A DNA stretch of 64,000 nucleotides from Microbacterium paraoxydans (GTDB lineage: Bacteria > Actinomycetota > Actinomycetes > Actinomycetales > Microbacteriaceae): the NCBI RefSeq assembly GCF_018224615.1, contig NZ_JAGTUK010000003.1:358339-422338 (forward strand), given 5' to 3'. The notes under the pieces are model-generated. The model had not been told where the DNA came from, did not search any database, and saw only the letters and a program-made list of their open reading frames with translations. This document shows positions 19,278-26,913 of this stretch, in pieces. Position numbers and translations under genes: made by a program. Within the stretch, counting starts at the first letter, position 1. Each line of letters starts with the position of its first letter.

Positions 19278-19287
19278 AGGCTAGAGT
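19278..19287. promoter_or_regulatory. Two overlapping divergent -10 elements (DUF3000 and hydrolase)
   Basis: The 10-bp stretch AGGCTAGAGT contains TAGCCT on the minus strand (6 nt before the DUF3000 GTG) and TAGAGT on the plus strand (9 nt before the hydrolase ATG), sharing a TA step. The two start codons are only 25 bp apart, so both promoters cannot be occupied at once. Confidence 0.55.
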
Positions 19288-19296
19288 CGGAAGGCG

Positions 19297-20454
19297 ATGA
19301 AGAGTCTCAGGCACGCCGCCCAGTTCATTGTCCCCGCGCTCCTCGCCGTGGGAGCCACCGCGGGATTCCTGGTGCTCGCGGTCGCACGGCGCGTGGTCAC
19401 CCCGCTGCGCCAACGCAGGCTCGACACGGAGATCTTCGCGATCGACACCGGGGCGCAGACGATCGAGCTGGGCCGCACGCTCGACACCGAGCTGCCCGGC
19501 CGCTACGGCCTCTTCACGACCGGGACCTACGGCTACCTCAAGCTGGGCGCCGTGCTGAGCGCCGACGGCACGGTCGTGCGCCGCAAGCTCCTCACCAAGG
19601 TGGAGCCCGGTGCGAGCGTCGATCGCGCCGCCTCGTTCAGCGGCTCGTACTACACCTCGCCGAGCGAACTGCACCTGCGGTGGGAGAACGTACTGATCGG
19701 CTCACCGGCCGGCCCGTGCCCCGCGTGGTTCTTCCCCGCGTCGTCCTCCACCTGGGTGATCCAGGTGCACGGTCGCGGGGCCACCAGGTCGGAGTGCCTG
19801 CGTGCGGTACCGGTGCTCCACGCCGCCGGGCTGCCGAACCTCGTCGTCTCCTACCGCAACGACGGCGAAGCTCCTCGCACACGGACCGGCGCCTACGCCC
19901 TCGGCGCCGCCGAGTGGCGAGACGTCGACGCGGCGATCGGCTACGCGCTGCGCCACGGAGCAGAGCGTGTGGTGCTCATGGGCTGGTCGATGGGCGGCGC
20001 GGTGTCGCTGCAGGCTGCCGTCAACTCCGGCAACCGGAATCGCATCGCCGGCGTCATCCTCGAGTCGCCCGTCGTCGACTGGCGCTCCGTCCTGCGGTTC
20101 CAGGCGAAGCTCAATCGTGTTCGACCTCCGCTGCCCGACCTCGCGATGCGCGCCCTGCAGCAGCCGCTGACGGCACGCCTGAGCGGCGCGGACGAGCCGA
20201 TCCTGTTCGACCGGCTGGACATGGTGGCCCGCGCTGACGAGCTCGCCGCGCCGACCCTGATCCTGCACAGCGAGGACGACGGCTTCGTGCCCGTCGACGC
20301 CTCCCGCGCGCTGCAGGAGGCGCGTCCGGACCTGGTGACCATGCCGCGCTTCACCGTCGCCCGCCACACCAAGCTGTGGAACTACGACGAGCACGGCTGG
20401 GCGGCCGCCATTACTCAGTGGCTGGAGGGGCAGGGCCTCAGCGCTTCTGCCTGA
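19297..20454 (+). CDS. Membrane-anchored alpha/beta hydrolase
   Basis: A 385-residue protein with an uncleaved N-terminal membrane segment (residues ~9-30), then an alpha/beta-hydrolase domain from about residue 150. The nucleophile elbow is GWSMGG (Ser231). The acid is probably Asp327 or Asp328 in HSEDDGFVPV, and the base His357 in ARHTKLWNY. A ~100-residue region between the anchor and the hydrolase fold is specific to this actinobacterial group. The catalytic side probably faces outward, though the basic residues after the helix could argue otherwise. An esterase or peptidase activity is likely, but the substrate is unknown. It overlaps sufE tail to tail. Confidence 0.8.
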   Translation: MKSLRHAAQFIVPALLAVGATAGFLVLAVARRVVTPLRQRRLDTEIFAIDTGAQTIELGRTLDTELPGRYGLFTTGTYGYLKLGAVLSADGTVVRRKLLTKVEPGASVDRAASFSGSYYTSPSELHLRWENVLIGSPAGPCPAWFFPASSSTWVIQVHGRGATRSECLRAVPVLHAAGLPNLVVSYRNDGEAPRTRTGAYALGAAEWRDVDAAIGYALRHGAERVVLMGWSMGGAVSLQAAVNSGNRNRIAGVILESPVVDWRSVLRFQAKLNRVRPPLPDLAMRALQQPLTARLSGADEPILFDRLDMVARADELAAPTLILHSEDDGFVPVDASRALQEARPDLVTMPRFTVARHTKLWNYDEHGWAAAITQWLEGQGLSASA

Positions 20455-20869
20455 CCTGGTTCTTGGCCCGCATGAGCATGCCGGTCATCCCGCCGATGCG
20501 CAGGGGCGACACGGCCTTGGTGAGACCGATCGACTGCGGGTAGTCCTCGGGGATCGCGAGCACCTGGTCGGACGTGAGGCCCGTGATGCCCTGCACGAGG
20601 ATGCTCGCGAAGCCGCGCGTGGTCGGAGCTTCCTCCGGCGCTGTCGCGTGCATCGTCACGATGTCGTCGTTCACCTCGACGTAGATGTAGACGGGCGACT
20701 GGCACTCGGCGACGCGCTCGCACATCTCCGGGTGGTTCGCGACCTCGTCCGACACGGGCGGAAGCTCGTCGGCGTACTCGAGGAGCAGCAGGAGGCGATC
20801 GGCCTCCGGTGTCTCCAGGAATCCGTCGCGGATCTCGGCGAGGGTGTCGGGCAGGTCGGTGGCGCTCAT
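20438..20869 (-). CDS. sufE: SufE-like cysteine desulfurase-associated protein
   Basis: A 143-residue SufE-fold protein. SufE accepts persulfide sulfur from the SufS desulfurase and hands it to the Fe-S scaffold. The acceptor cysteine is Cys56 in RVAECQSPVYIY; Cys50 is additional. I chose the ATG at 20869 because GGGAG is 10 nt upstream, whereas an in-frame ATG at 20878 would have it only 1 nt away. It sits 19 bp after sseA in the same orientation, a sseA-sufE pairing also found in Mycobacterium (Rv3283-Rv3284), suggesting the rhodanese and SufE exchange sulfur. No suf operon is in the window. Confidence 0.88.
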   Translation of the reverse strand: MSATDLPDTLAEIRDGFLETPEADRLLLLLEYADELPPVSDEVANHPEMCERVAECQSPVYIYVEVNDDIVTMHATAPEEAPTTRGFASILVQGITGLTSDQVLAIPEDYPQSIGLTKAVSPLRIGGMTGMLMRAKNQVRQKR

Positions 20870-20888
20870 CCCTGCCATTCTCCCACGG

Positions 20889-21782
20889 TCACACCGTGCC
20901 GGGCTCGGTCCCGGTGACGATCGGGACGCGCACCGCGCTGCCCCACTCGGTCCACGAGCCGTCGTAGTTGCGCACGTTCTCGAAGCCAAGGAGGTGCTTG
21001 AGGACGAACCAGGTGTGGCTCGACCGCTCGCCGATGCGGCAGTAGGCCACGACGTCGTCGCCGTCCTTCAGGCCGGCACCGTCGCGGTAGATCGCCTCGA
21101 GCTCCGCGCGGCTCTTGAAGCCGCCGTCCTCCGCGACCGCCTTCGCCCACGGCACGCTCTGCGCCGTAGGGATGTGACCCGCCCGCAGCGTGCCCTCCTC
21201 GGGGTACGCGGGTGCGGTGGTCCGCTCGCCGCTGTACTCCTCGGGGGAGCGGACGTCGATGAGCGGCTTGCCGAGGTGCGCGAGCACGTCCTCCTTGTAG
21301 GCGCGGATCACGGAATCGTCGCGCTCCACCACCGGGTACTCGGTCGCGGGGCGCTCCGTGACCTCGCGGGTCAGCTCGCGGCCCTCCGCGATCCAGCGGT
21401 CGCGGCCGCCGTCGAGCAGGCGCACGTCCTCGTGCCCGAAGAGCGAGAACACCCATAGCGCGTAGGCCGCCCACCAGTTGTTCTTGTCGCCGTAGATCAC
21501 GACCGTGTCGTCCCGCGCAATGCCCTTGCGGCTGAGCAGGGCCGCGAAGCCCTCACCGTCGACGTAGTCGCGCACCACGGGGTCGTTCAGCTCGGTGTGC
21601 CAGTCGACCTTCACGGCGCCGGGGATGTGGCCGGTCTCGTAGAGGAGCACGTCCTCATCGGACTCGACGACGACGAGCCCCGGCGTGCCGAGCCGCTCGG
21701 CCAGCCACTCCGTCGTCACGAGACGGCCGGGCTCGGCGTACTCGGCGAACTTGGGGGAGGAGGAGTCGAACTCGATGGCCAT
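20889..21782 (-). CDS. sseA: Thiosulfate/3-mercaptopyruvate sulfurtransferase
   Basis: A 297-residue tandem-rhodanese protein. The N-terminal domain (residues ~20-135) is inactive, with GDKNNW at the loop where a cysteine would be. The C-terminal domain (~150-290) has the active cysteine, Cys248, in [10 protein letters not shown], the CRxGxRSS loop type. It transfers sulfur from thiosulfate or mercaptopyruvate to a thiol acceptor; the adjacent SufE is a plausible one. It is divergent from zapE across 145 bp in which I see no clear operator. Confidence 0.9.
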   Translation of the reverse strand: MAIEFDSSSPKFAEYAEPGRLVTTEWLAERLGTPGLVVVESDEDVLLYETGHIPGAVKVDWHTELNDPVVRDYVDGEGFAALLSRKGIARDDTVVIYGDKNNWWAAYALWVFSLFGHEDVRLLDGGRDRWIAEGRELTREVTERPATEYPVVERDDSVIRAYKEDVLAHLGKPLIDVRSPEEYSGERTTAPAYPEEGTLRAGHIPTAQSVPWAKAVAEDGGFKSRAELEAIYRDGAGLKDGDDVVAYCRIGERSSHTWFVLKHLLGFENVRNYDGSWTEWGSAVRVPIVTGTEPGTV

Positions 21783-21927
21783 GGGGTCTCCGTAGCGGTG
21801 AGCGGGCGAGCGGTCGGGTGAGACGGCGTAGTGTTGTTCCGTCTCTTTCGACGATAGATGCTCCCCGTGCCCCCGGCACCGGATCCGTAAGACTTCGACA
21901 CAGGCCGCCGCCTGATTCAGGACCGTG

Positions 21928-22959
21928 ATGACCGACCCGACCACCCGTACCGGCACCGTGCACCTCACCGACCGCACCCCCTCTGTCACCGGGCCGGAGA
22001 TGCTGGCGAGCCTCGTGCCGCCGCCGCAGTTCGACGATGCGACGTTCGACAGCTATCGCTCCGACCCCGCGTACCCCTCTCAGGAGGAGGCGAAGCAGAC
22101 GCTCCTTCGCTTCTCGGGTCGCGGTGCGCCGGTCAAGCGGGGTGGGCTGTTCAGCCGGGCGAAGAAGGAGCCGGAGCTCAAGCCGGGCGTGTACCTCGAC
22201 GGCGGCTTCGGCGTGGGCAAGACGCACCTGCTGGCATCGATCTACCATGCAATGCCCGCCCGGCGGAAGTACTTCGGGTCGTTCATCGAGTACACGGCAC
22301 TGGTCGGTGCCCTCGGCTACAAGAACACGGTCGACCTGTTGAAGGGGGCTGACCTGCTGTGCATCGACGAGTTCGAGCTCGATGACCCGGGCGACACCAT
22401 GGTCATGACCCGACTGCTGGGCGAGCTCGTGCCGACCGGCACGCGGTTGGCGGCCACGTCGAACACGCCGCCGAATGCGCTGGGCGAGGGGCGCTTCGCC
22501 GCCCAGGACTTCCTGCGCGAGATCCATGCCATGTCCGACAGCTTCCAGACGCTGCGCATCGACGGCGTCGACTTCCGTCAGCGCGCCATCGACGGGCACG
22601 CCGTCGTGCGCGACGACGACGATTACGCCGACGCGATCACCGCGGCCGGCGGCCCTGCGTCGGACGACGCGTTCGACGACCTGATCCGCCACCTCGCCCA
22701 GGTGCACCCCTCGCGCTACATCCGCCTGATCGACGGCCTCGCGCTCGTCGGCCTGCGGGGGGTCCGCCAGCTGACGGATCAGTCGGAGGCGCTGCGCTTT
22801 GTCGCCTTCGTCGACCGGGTGTACGACGCGCAGATCCCGATCGTCGCGACGGGCCTCGGCCTCGACGCCGTGTTCTCCGAGGAGATGCTCGCCGGCGGAT
22901 ATCGCAAGAAGTACCTGCGCGCCATCTCCCGGCTCAACGCGCTCACGCATTCTGCGTAA
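21928..22959 (+). CDS. zapE: Cell division protein ZapE (AFG1-like ATPase)
   Basis: A 343-residue P-loop ATPase. Walker A is GGFGVGKTH (residues 92-100), Walker [10 protein letters not shown], and an arginine-rich sensor region follows. In E. coli ZapE associates with the Z-ring under stress; the mitochondrial homologue AFG1 helps quality control of respiratory complexes. The role in actinobacteria is not established. The first ~20 residues are Thr-rich and variable, and a GTG at 21925 directly precedes the ATG. It lies upstream of amtB in the same direction, but amtB has its own control region. Confidence 0.88.
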   Translation: MTDPTTRTGTVHLTDRTPSVTGPEMLASLVPPPQFDDATFDSYRSDPAYPSQEEAKQTLLRFSGRGAPVKRGGLFSRAKKEPELKPGVYLDGGFGVGKTHLLASIYHAMPARRKYFGSFIEYTALVGALGYKNTVDLLKGADLLCIDEFELDDPGDTMVMTRLLGELVPTGTRLAATSNTPPNALGEGRFAAQDFLREIHAMSDSFQTLRIDGVDFRQRAIDGHAVVRDDDDYADAITAAGGPASDDAFDDLIRHLAQVHPSRYIRLIDGLALVGLRGVRQLTDQSEALRFVAFVDRVYDAQIPIVATGLGLDAVFSEEMLAGGYRKKYLRAISRLNALTHSA

Positions 22960-23004
22960 GCCCGCAGGGCCGCGTAACGCGATGTTCACACCGGAGCCCA
23001 CGCT

Positions 23005-23042
23005 GTAACAGCGGGGAAACAAACCTCACGCATGGGCGAAAT
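23005..23042 (+). promoter_or_regulatory. GlnR-type box upstream of amtB
   Basis: The pattern is GTAAC-N6-GAAAC-N6-CACGC-N6-GAAAT. The first pair is a perfect match to the actinobacterial GlnR half-site consensus (GTnAC-N6-GAAAC) and the second is degenerate. GlnR activates ammonium uptake genes under nitrogen limitation, so the site fits its position 53 bp before amtB. Confidence 0.75.
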
Positions 23043-23094
23043 CGTGCGTGGTCACACTGAAGCTCTCAATTACTTCGGATGTGAGGTTTTCCTT

Positions 23095-24333
23095 ATGGAT
23101 GCTCCCGGCAACATCTCGTGGGCGATCACCGCGACGGCGCTCGTTCTGCTCATGACGCCCGGCGTCGCCTTCTTCTACGGCGGTCTCGTCAAGGCGAAGA
23201 GCGTCGTCAGCATGATGATGATGAGCTTCGGCTCCATCGGACTCGTCGCCGTGCTGTGGATTCTCTTCGGCTTCTCGATGAGCGCGGTCGACAGCCCGAC
23301 CGCCTTCGCGGGCAACCCGTTCGCCGACTTCGGCCTGTCGAACCTGGCTTCGGGTGAGGGCTCCAACGTCGCACTCCTCGGCGTCGCCTACGGTGCCACG
23401 TTCGCGATCATCACGGTCGCCCTGATCTCCGGCGCCATCGCCGACCGCGCCAAGTTCGGCAGCTGGCTGATCTTCGCCGGCGTGTTCGCCACGGTCGGCT
23501 ACTTCCCGGTCGCCGCCTGGGTCTGGGGCGGCGGCTGGATCATGAACCTCGGCACCATGCTGTTCGGGGAGGACAGCGGCATCGGCGTGATCGACTACGC
23601 CGGTGGCACCGCGGTGCACATCAATGCGGGTGCGGCGGCGTTGGCGCTCGCGCTCGTGCTCGGCAAGCGCATCGGCTTCCAGAAGGGCATCCTCAAGCCG
23701 CACAACGTGCCGCTGACCCTGCTCGGTGCCGCGCTGCTCTGGTTCGGCTGGTTCGGCTTCAACGCGGGTGCCGAGTGGCTCGCCGAGGACATGGGCGGCG
23801 TCGGCCTCATCGGTCTGAACACGCTGGGTGCGACCGCCGCGGCCATCCTCGGCTGGATCCTGATCGAGCGCATCAAGGACGGCAAGGCGACGTCGGTCGG
23901 CGCCGCATCGGGTGCCGTCGCCGGTCTGGTCGCGATCACCCCGGCCTGCGCCAACCTCACGCCCGGCTGGTCGCTGCTGCTCGGTGCGGTCGCAGGTGTC
24001 GTGTGCGCCCTGGCGGTCGAGCTCAAGTTCCGGCTCGGTTTCGACGACTCGCTCGACGTGGTGGGCATCCACCTCGTCGGCGGTCTCATCGGCACCGTCT
24101 ACCTCGGCTTCTTCGCCACCGGCACCGGCCTGTTCGTGGGCGGTGACGCCCGCCAGCTCGCGGTCCAGGTGATCGCCGCGCTCGGCGTGCTGATCTACTC
24201 CTTCGTGGTGGCGTTCATCATCGGCTTCGCGATCCAGAAGACGATCGGCTTCCGCATCACGAACGAGGACGAGATCGCCGGCGTCGACCAGGTCGTTCAC
24301 GGTGAGGAGGGCTACGCGCTCGCGGACGCGTGA
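23095..24333 (+). CDS. amtB: Ammonium transporter
   Basis: A 412-residue Amt/MEP/Rh-family channel with about eleven membrane helices, taking up ammonium/ammonia. The N-terminal GVAFFYGGLVKAKS segment and the two pore histidines (in VHINAGAAALAL and VGIHLVGGLIG) are present. The ATG at 23095 follows GTGAGG. A GlnR-type box upstream suggests nitrogen-limitation control. The PII gene (glnK), commonly just downstream of amtB, is absent: the next gene is a PemK-like protein 19 bp away with its own leaderless promoter. Confidence 0.95.
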   Translation: MDAPGNISWAITATALVLLMTPGVAFFYGGLVKAKSVVSMMMMSFGSIGLVAVLWILFGFSMSAVDSPTAFAGNPFADFGLSNLASGEGSNVALLGVAYGATFAIITVALISGAIADRAKFGSWLIFAGVFATVGYFPVAAWVWGGGWIMNLGTMLFGEDSGIGVIDYAGGTAVHINAGAAALALALVLGKRIGFQKGILKPHNVPLTLLGAALLWFGWFGFNAGAEWLAEDMGGVGLIGLNTLGATAAAILGWILIERIKDGKATSVGAASGAVAGLVAITPACANLTPGWSLLLGAVAGVVCALAVELKFRLGFDDSLDVVGIHLVGGLIGTVYLGFFATGTGLFVGGDARQLAVQVIAALGVLIYSFVVAFIIGFAIQKTIGFRITNEDEIAGVDQVVHGEEGYALADA

Positions 24334-24340
24334 TCGCGAT

Positions 24341-24346
24341 TAGGGT
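24341..24346 (+). promoter_or_regulatory. -10 element of a leaderless promoter for the PemK-like gene
   Basis: TAGGGT lies exactly 6 nt before the GTG at 24353, starting 7 nt after the amtB stop. No ribosome-binding sequence fits in the gap. Confidence 0.55.
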
Positions 24347-24352
24347 GACCGT

Positions 24353-24946
24353 GTGGGCAAGACCAACGGCATCCTGACGACACTCGCGGAGATCCTGCTC
24401 AAGGCGGTGGACTCCGGCCGGGCGTCTCGGACCACTTCCGGTCCGAGGCGCCCGGATGCGCGTGTGCGGACACCCGAGGAGCGGGCGGCGCGACGCGGGG
24501 CGGGCTCGGACGCCGTCGATGCCGGGCGGGCCGCGGGGACGGAGACGCTCCGGATCGACCCGATGCGCATCCGCTCGCTGCGTGTCGCCTACGCGCCGGC
24601 GCCGGACGGCGCGCCCGACGCGGGCGAGGTGGTGTGGACCTGGGTGCCCTACGAGGAGGGGGACGGTCGCGGCAAGGACCGCCCGGTGCTCGTGATCGGC
24701 CGGCAGTCCGACGACCGGGTCTACGCGGTGCGGATGACCAGCCGCCCGCACGACGGCGACCGCGACTACCTCTCGATCGGGTCCGGGGCCTGGGACGCGC
24801 AGGGGCGCGAGTCGTGGGTCGACATCGAGCAGCTGTACAGCGTGCACGAGCGTGGGCTGCGGAGAGAAGCGGCAGCGCTGGATCGTGCCAGGTACGGGCG
24901 AGTGGCGGCGGCTCTGCAGCGGCGGTACGGCTGGGCTCACGCCTGA
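24353..24946 (+). CDS. PemK/MazF-fold protein without an adjacent antitoxin
   Basis: A 197-residue protein. The first ~75 residues are Arg/Ala/Gly-rich and low in complexity. The rest is a PemK/MazF-like beta-barrel with VVWTWVPYEEGDG, GKDRPVLVIGR and a C-terminal LYSVHERGLRREAAALD segment. MazF/PemK toxins are ribosome-associated or free mRNA endonucleases, but this group in actinobacteria usually stands alone, as here, with no antitoxin gene on either side. Whether it is a toxin is doubtful; a housekeeping or regulatory nuclease, or no nuclease activity, are alternatives. Confidence 0.72.
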   Translation: MGKTNGILTTLAEILLKAVDSGRASRTTSGPRRPDARVRTPEERAARRGAGSDAVDAGRAAGTETLRIDPMRIRSLRVAYAPAPDGAPDAGEVVWTWVPYEEGDGRGKDRPVLVIGRQSDDRVYAVRMTSRPHDGDRDYLSIGSGAWDAQGRESWVDIEQLYSVHERGLRREAAALDRARYGRVAAALQRRYGWAHA

Positions 24947-25032
24947 CACGCGGCGGTTCTCTCCAATCCGATCGGGCGGGGGCTGCGAACCCTTGGTGAG
25001 TCGCGAGCAGCGGCGCCACACAAGGAGGAATC

Positions 25033-25419
25033 ATGCGTTTCATTCCCACCAAGGTCCACGGAGTGCTCGACTACATCGTCGGAATCGCGCTGATCGCGGC
25101 GCCCTGGCTGTTCGGCTTCGCGAGCGTCGGCGGCGCGGCCGTCGTCATCCCGATCGTCCTGGGCGTCGGGCTCATCGTGTACAGCCTGTTCACGAAGTAC
25201 GAATGGGGCCCGTTCGGTCTCATCCCGATGCCCGTGCACCTGGTGTTCGACATCGTCGCGAGCCTGTTCCTGGCTCTCTCGCCGTGGCTGTTCGGTTTCG
25301 CGAACCAGCCCCTGAACGTCTGGCTGCCGCACGTGGTCGTGGGTGCGGCCGTGATCGTGGTCGTGCTGTTCTCGCAGCCGCAGCCGCAGAGCACCCGGGG
25401 TCGCGCGGCAACCGTGTGA
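25033..25419 (+). CDS. SPW-repeat integral membrane protein
   Basis: A 128-residue protein with four predicted membrane segments arranged as two repeats. Repeat 1 starts at HGVLDYIVG and repeat 2 at HLVFDIVAS; each ends in (A/S)PWLFGFA, the SPW motif, at residues 23-30 and 83-90. The family is widespread in soil bacteria and has no known function. AAGGAGGA lies just upstream of the ATG. It is followed by a hairpin that separates it from the convergent reductase gene. Confidence 0.82.
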   Translation: MRFIPTKVHGVLDYIVGIALIAAPWLFGFASVGGAAVVIPIVLGVGLIVYSLFTKYEWGPFGLIPMPVHLVFDIVASLFLALSPWLFGFANQPLNVWLPHVVVGAAVIVVVLFSQPQPQSTRGRAATV

Positions 25420-25436
25420 CACCCGGCAGGGACCGG

Positions 25437-25471
25437 CGACGGGTGGTCAGCCAGACAGCGGCCGCCCGTCG
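25437..25471. terminator. Hairpin between convergent SPW and reductase genes
   Basis: A 10-bp stem (25437-25446 with 25462-25471, one G-T pair) with a 15-nt loop lies between two convergent stop codons. There is no T-run; it is a possible bidirectional terminator. Confidence 0.45.
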
Positions 25472-25501
25472 TCTGCGTGTGCGGGACCGTGGGCGGTGCG
25501 G

Positions 25502-26059
25502 TCAGCTCACCGGACGATAGCGGCAGGCGACCGCACCCGAGCGCAGCTCCCGACGCTCCACCAGTTCGAGTCGGAGCTGTTCGGTGAGGCCGCCGAGAAG
25601 CGCGGGACCGCGGCCCGCGACCACCGGGTGCACGAGGAACTCGTACTCGTCGATCAGTCCGTGCTGGGCGAGCGCGACCGGCAGCGTCACGCCGCCCACC
25701 CACAGCCGCGCATGCTGGCTCTTGAGCAGTTCCACCTGAGGGAGCAGGTCGCCGCGGAGCAGTTCGGCGTTCCAGTCGACGGTGTCGAGGCTGTGGGACA
25801 CCACGTACTTGCGTGCACGGTCGATCGCGCGCGCGAACGGGAGTTCCCACGGCCGCATCCAGTCCGGCCATTCGCCGGACGGGGGACGACGCCAGGCGGA
25901 CTCCATGAGCTCGTACGTCACCCGGCCGAACAGCATCGCATCGGCCTCTTGCACTTGGGCGGTCCAGTAGCGCATCGACTCCTGATCGGGCGGGAGGCCC
26001 ACCTCGTGGTGGCACGAGCCGTCGAGGGTCACGTTGATCGAGTAGCGCAGCGTCCCCAT
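25502..26059 (-). CDS. Dihydrofolate reductase-family protein (RibD C-terminal type)
   Basis: A 185-residue protein of the RibD_C/DHFR-like fold. It starts MGTLRYSINVTLDGS, has a LFGRVTYELMESAW segment, the WVGGVTLPVALAQHGLIDEY NADP-site region near residue 115, and HPVVAGRGPALL near the C-terminus. Stand-alone members are predicted NADPH-dependent reductases of unknown substrate; there is no deaminase domain and no riboflavin genes nearby. GGGAGGAG immediately precedes the ATG. It is 17 bp downstream of the small acidic ORF and likely shares its transcript. Confidence 0.82.
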   Translation of the reverse strand: MGTLRYSINVTLDGSCHHEVGLPPDQESMRYWTAQVQEADAMLFGRVTYELMESAWRRPPSGEWPDWMRPWELPFARAIDRARKYVVSHSLDTVDWNAELLRGDLLPQVELLKSQHARLWVGGVTLPVALAQHGLIDEYEFLVHPVVAGRGPALLGGLTEQLRLELVERRELRSGAVACRYRPVS

Positions 26060-26076
26060 GGCTCCTCCCTCCCGCG

Positions 26077-26256
26077 TCAGGCGTCTTCGGCGGTGTCGTC
26101 GTCCGCGGCGTGCTCGGCGACCTGCTCGCTGTCCACCTGCGCGGGCGGGAGGTCCTGCAGGAACTCGCGGTCGCTGTTCGGGTCGCCACTGCCGTCGCCC
26201 GCCAGCGGATCCTGGGCGCTCAGGTCGTCGGCGGGGATGTTCTCTCGGCCGGTCAT
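26077..26256 (-). CDS. 59-residue acidic hypothetical protein
   Basis: A short ORF beginning MTGRENIPADDLSAQDPLAG. About a third of its residues are Asp or Glu, and it has no cysteine, membrane segment or basic stretch, so it is probably disordered. GAGAGGAG lies 6 nt before the ATG, a near-ideal ribosome-binding site, and codon third positions are strongly G/C like the neighbours, which is why I count it as real. It is followed by the DHFR-family gene 17 bp downstream. I do not recognise its function. Confidence 0.7.
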   Translation of the reverse strand: MTGRENIPADDLSAQDPLAGDGSGDPNSDREFLQDLPPAQVDSEQVAEHAADDDTAEDA

Positions 26257-26367
26257 GTCGGCTCCTCTCGTGCGTGGGCCGCCGGTCGCGACCCGTCGGG
26301 AGGATGCTCTCGCGGTCGCCGTCCCTCCGCCAGGCCCTGGTGCGGGGGCGGACGCGGTGCTACGGGG

Positions 26368-26793
26368 TCAGGCGCGCAGCGCGGCGCTCAGCCATCGGGC
26401 GTACAGCAGCCAGGGGTCGCCCTCGTCGCGCAGCCGGCCGACGTGCGCGCGCACGCGAGGAGTGAGCGTGAACCACTCGCCGCCCTCGCGTTCTTCGGCG
26501 AAGTCCCGGTGCCGCTGTTGCTCCAGGGCGCGCCCGCCGCGCTCGAACGCGAGCAGTTCGTGATGGCGGATGCTCGCCAGGCGCTGCCGCGGGCGGCGAC
26601 TGGTGCCGATCTTCACGCGGTCATCGAAGCGGAGGTAATAGACGACGTCGATGCGGGGGAGGGGGAGCTCGGCGTCCGGCACATCGCCGTATCGCCACCC
26701 GCAGGCCGCACAGTGCAGCGACCCGTCGACGGGGACACCTGCGTCGTGGCCGCAGAGGCCGCAGGGAGTGGGCAGGGCGCGAGGGGTCGGCAC
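26368..26793 (-). CDS. GIY-YIG nuclease-family protein with an N-terminal zinc ribbon
   Basis: A 141-residue protein. Residues 11-31 hold two CxxC pairs (C11/C14, C28/C31), a zinc ribbon. Residues ~50-115 follow the compact GIY-YIG (T5orf172-like) pattern: VVYYLRF for the GIY strand, VKIGTS for the YIG strand, the arginines in RRPRQRL, and a catalytic-type Glu106 in GGEWF. These nucleases nick or cut DNA and are common in mobile elements and phages, but this one stands alone. The GTG start is preceded by TAGGCT at 6 nt, suggesting a leaderless mRNA. Activity and target are unknown. Confidence 0.78.
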   Translation of the reverse strand: MPTPRALPTPCGLCGHDAGVPVDGSLHCAACGWRYGDVPDAELPLPRIDVVYYLRFDDRVKIGTSRRPRQRLASIRHHELLAFERGGRALEQQRHRDFAEEREGGEWFTLTPRVRAHVGRLRDEGDPWLLYARWLSAALRA

Positions 26794-26799
26794 AACCGA

Positions 26800-26805
26800 A
26801 GCCTA
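26800..26805 (-). promoter_or_regulatory. -10 element of a leaderless promoter for the GIY-YIG gene
   Basis: On the minus strand TAGGCT ends 6 nt before the GTG at 26793; there is no Shine-Dalgarno sequence between them. Confidence 0.55.
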
Positions 26806-26913
26806 GGCGCGGCCGCCGACACCGGCGGGCGGCCGACGTGCTTCCGTCCACCCCGTGCTCGTCCTACGCTCGGAGGACGGCGGCATCCTGGCGTCGCCGG
26901 GACGGAGCGGGGG

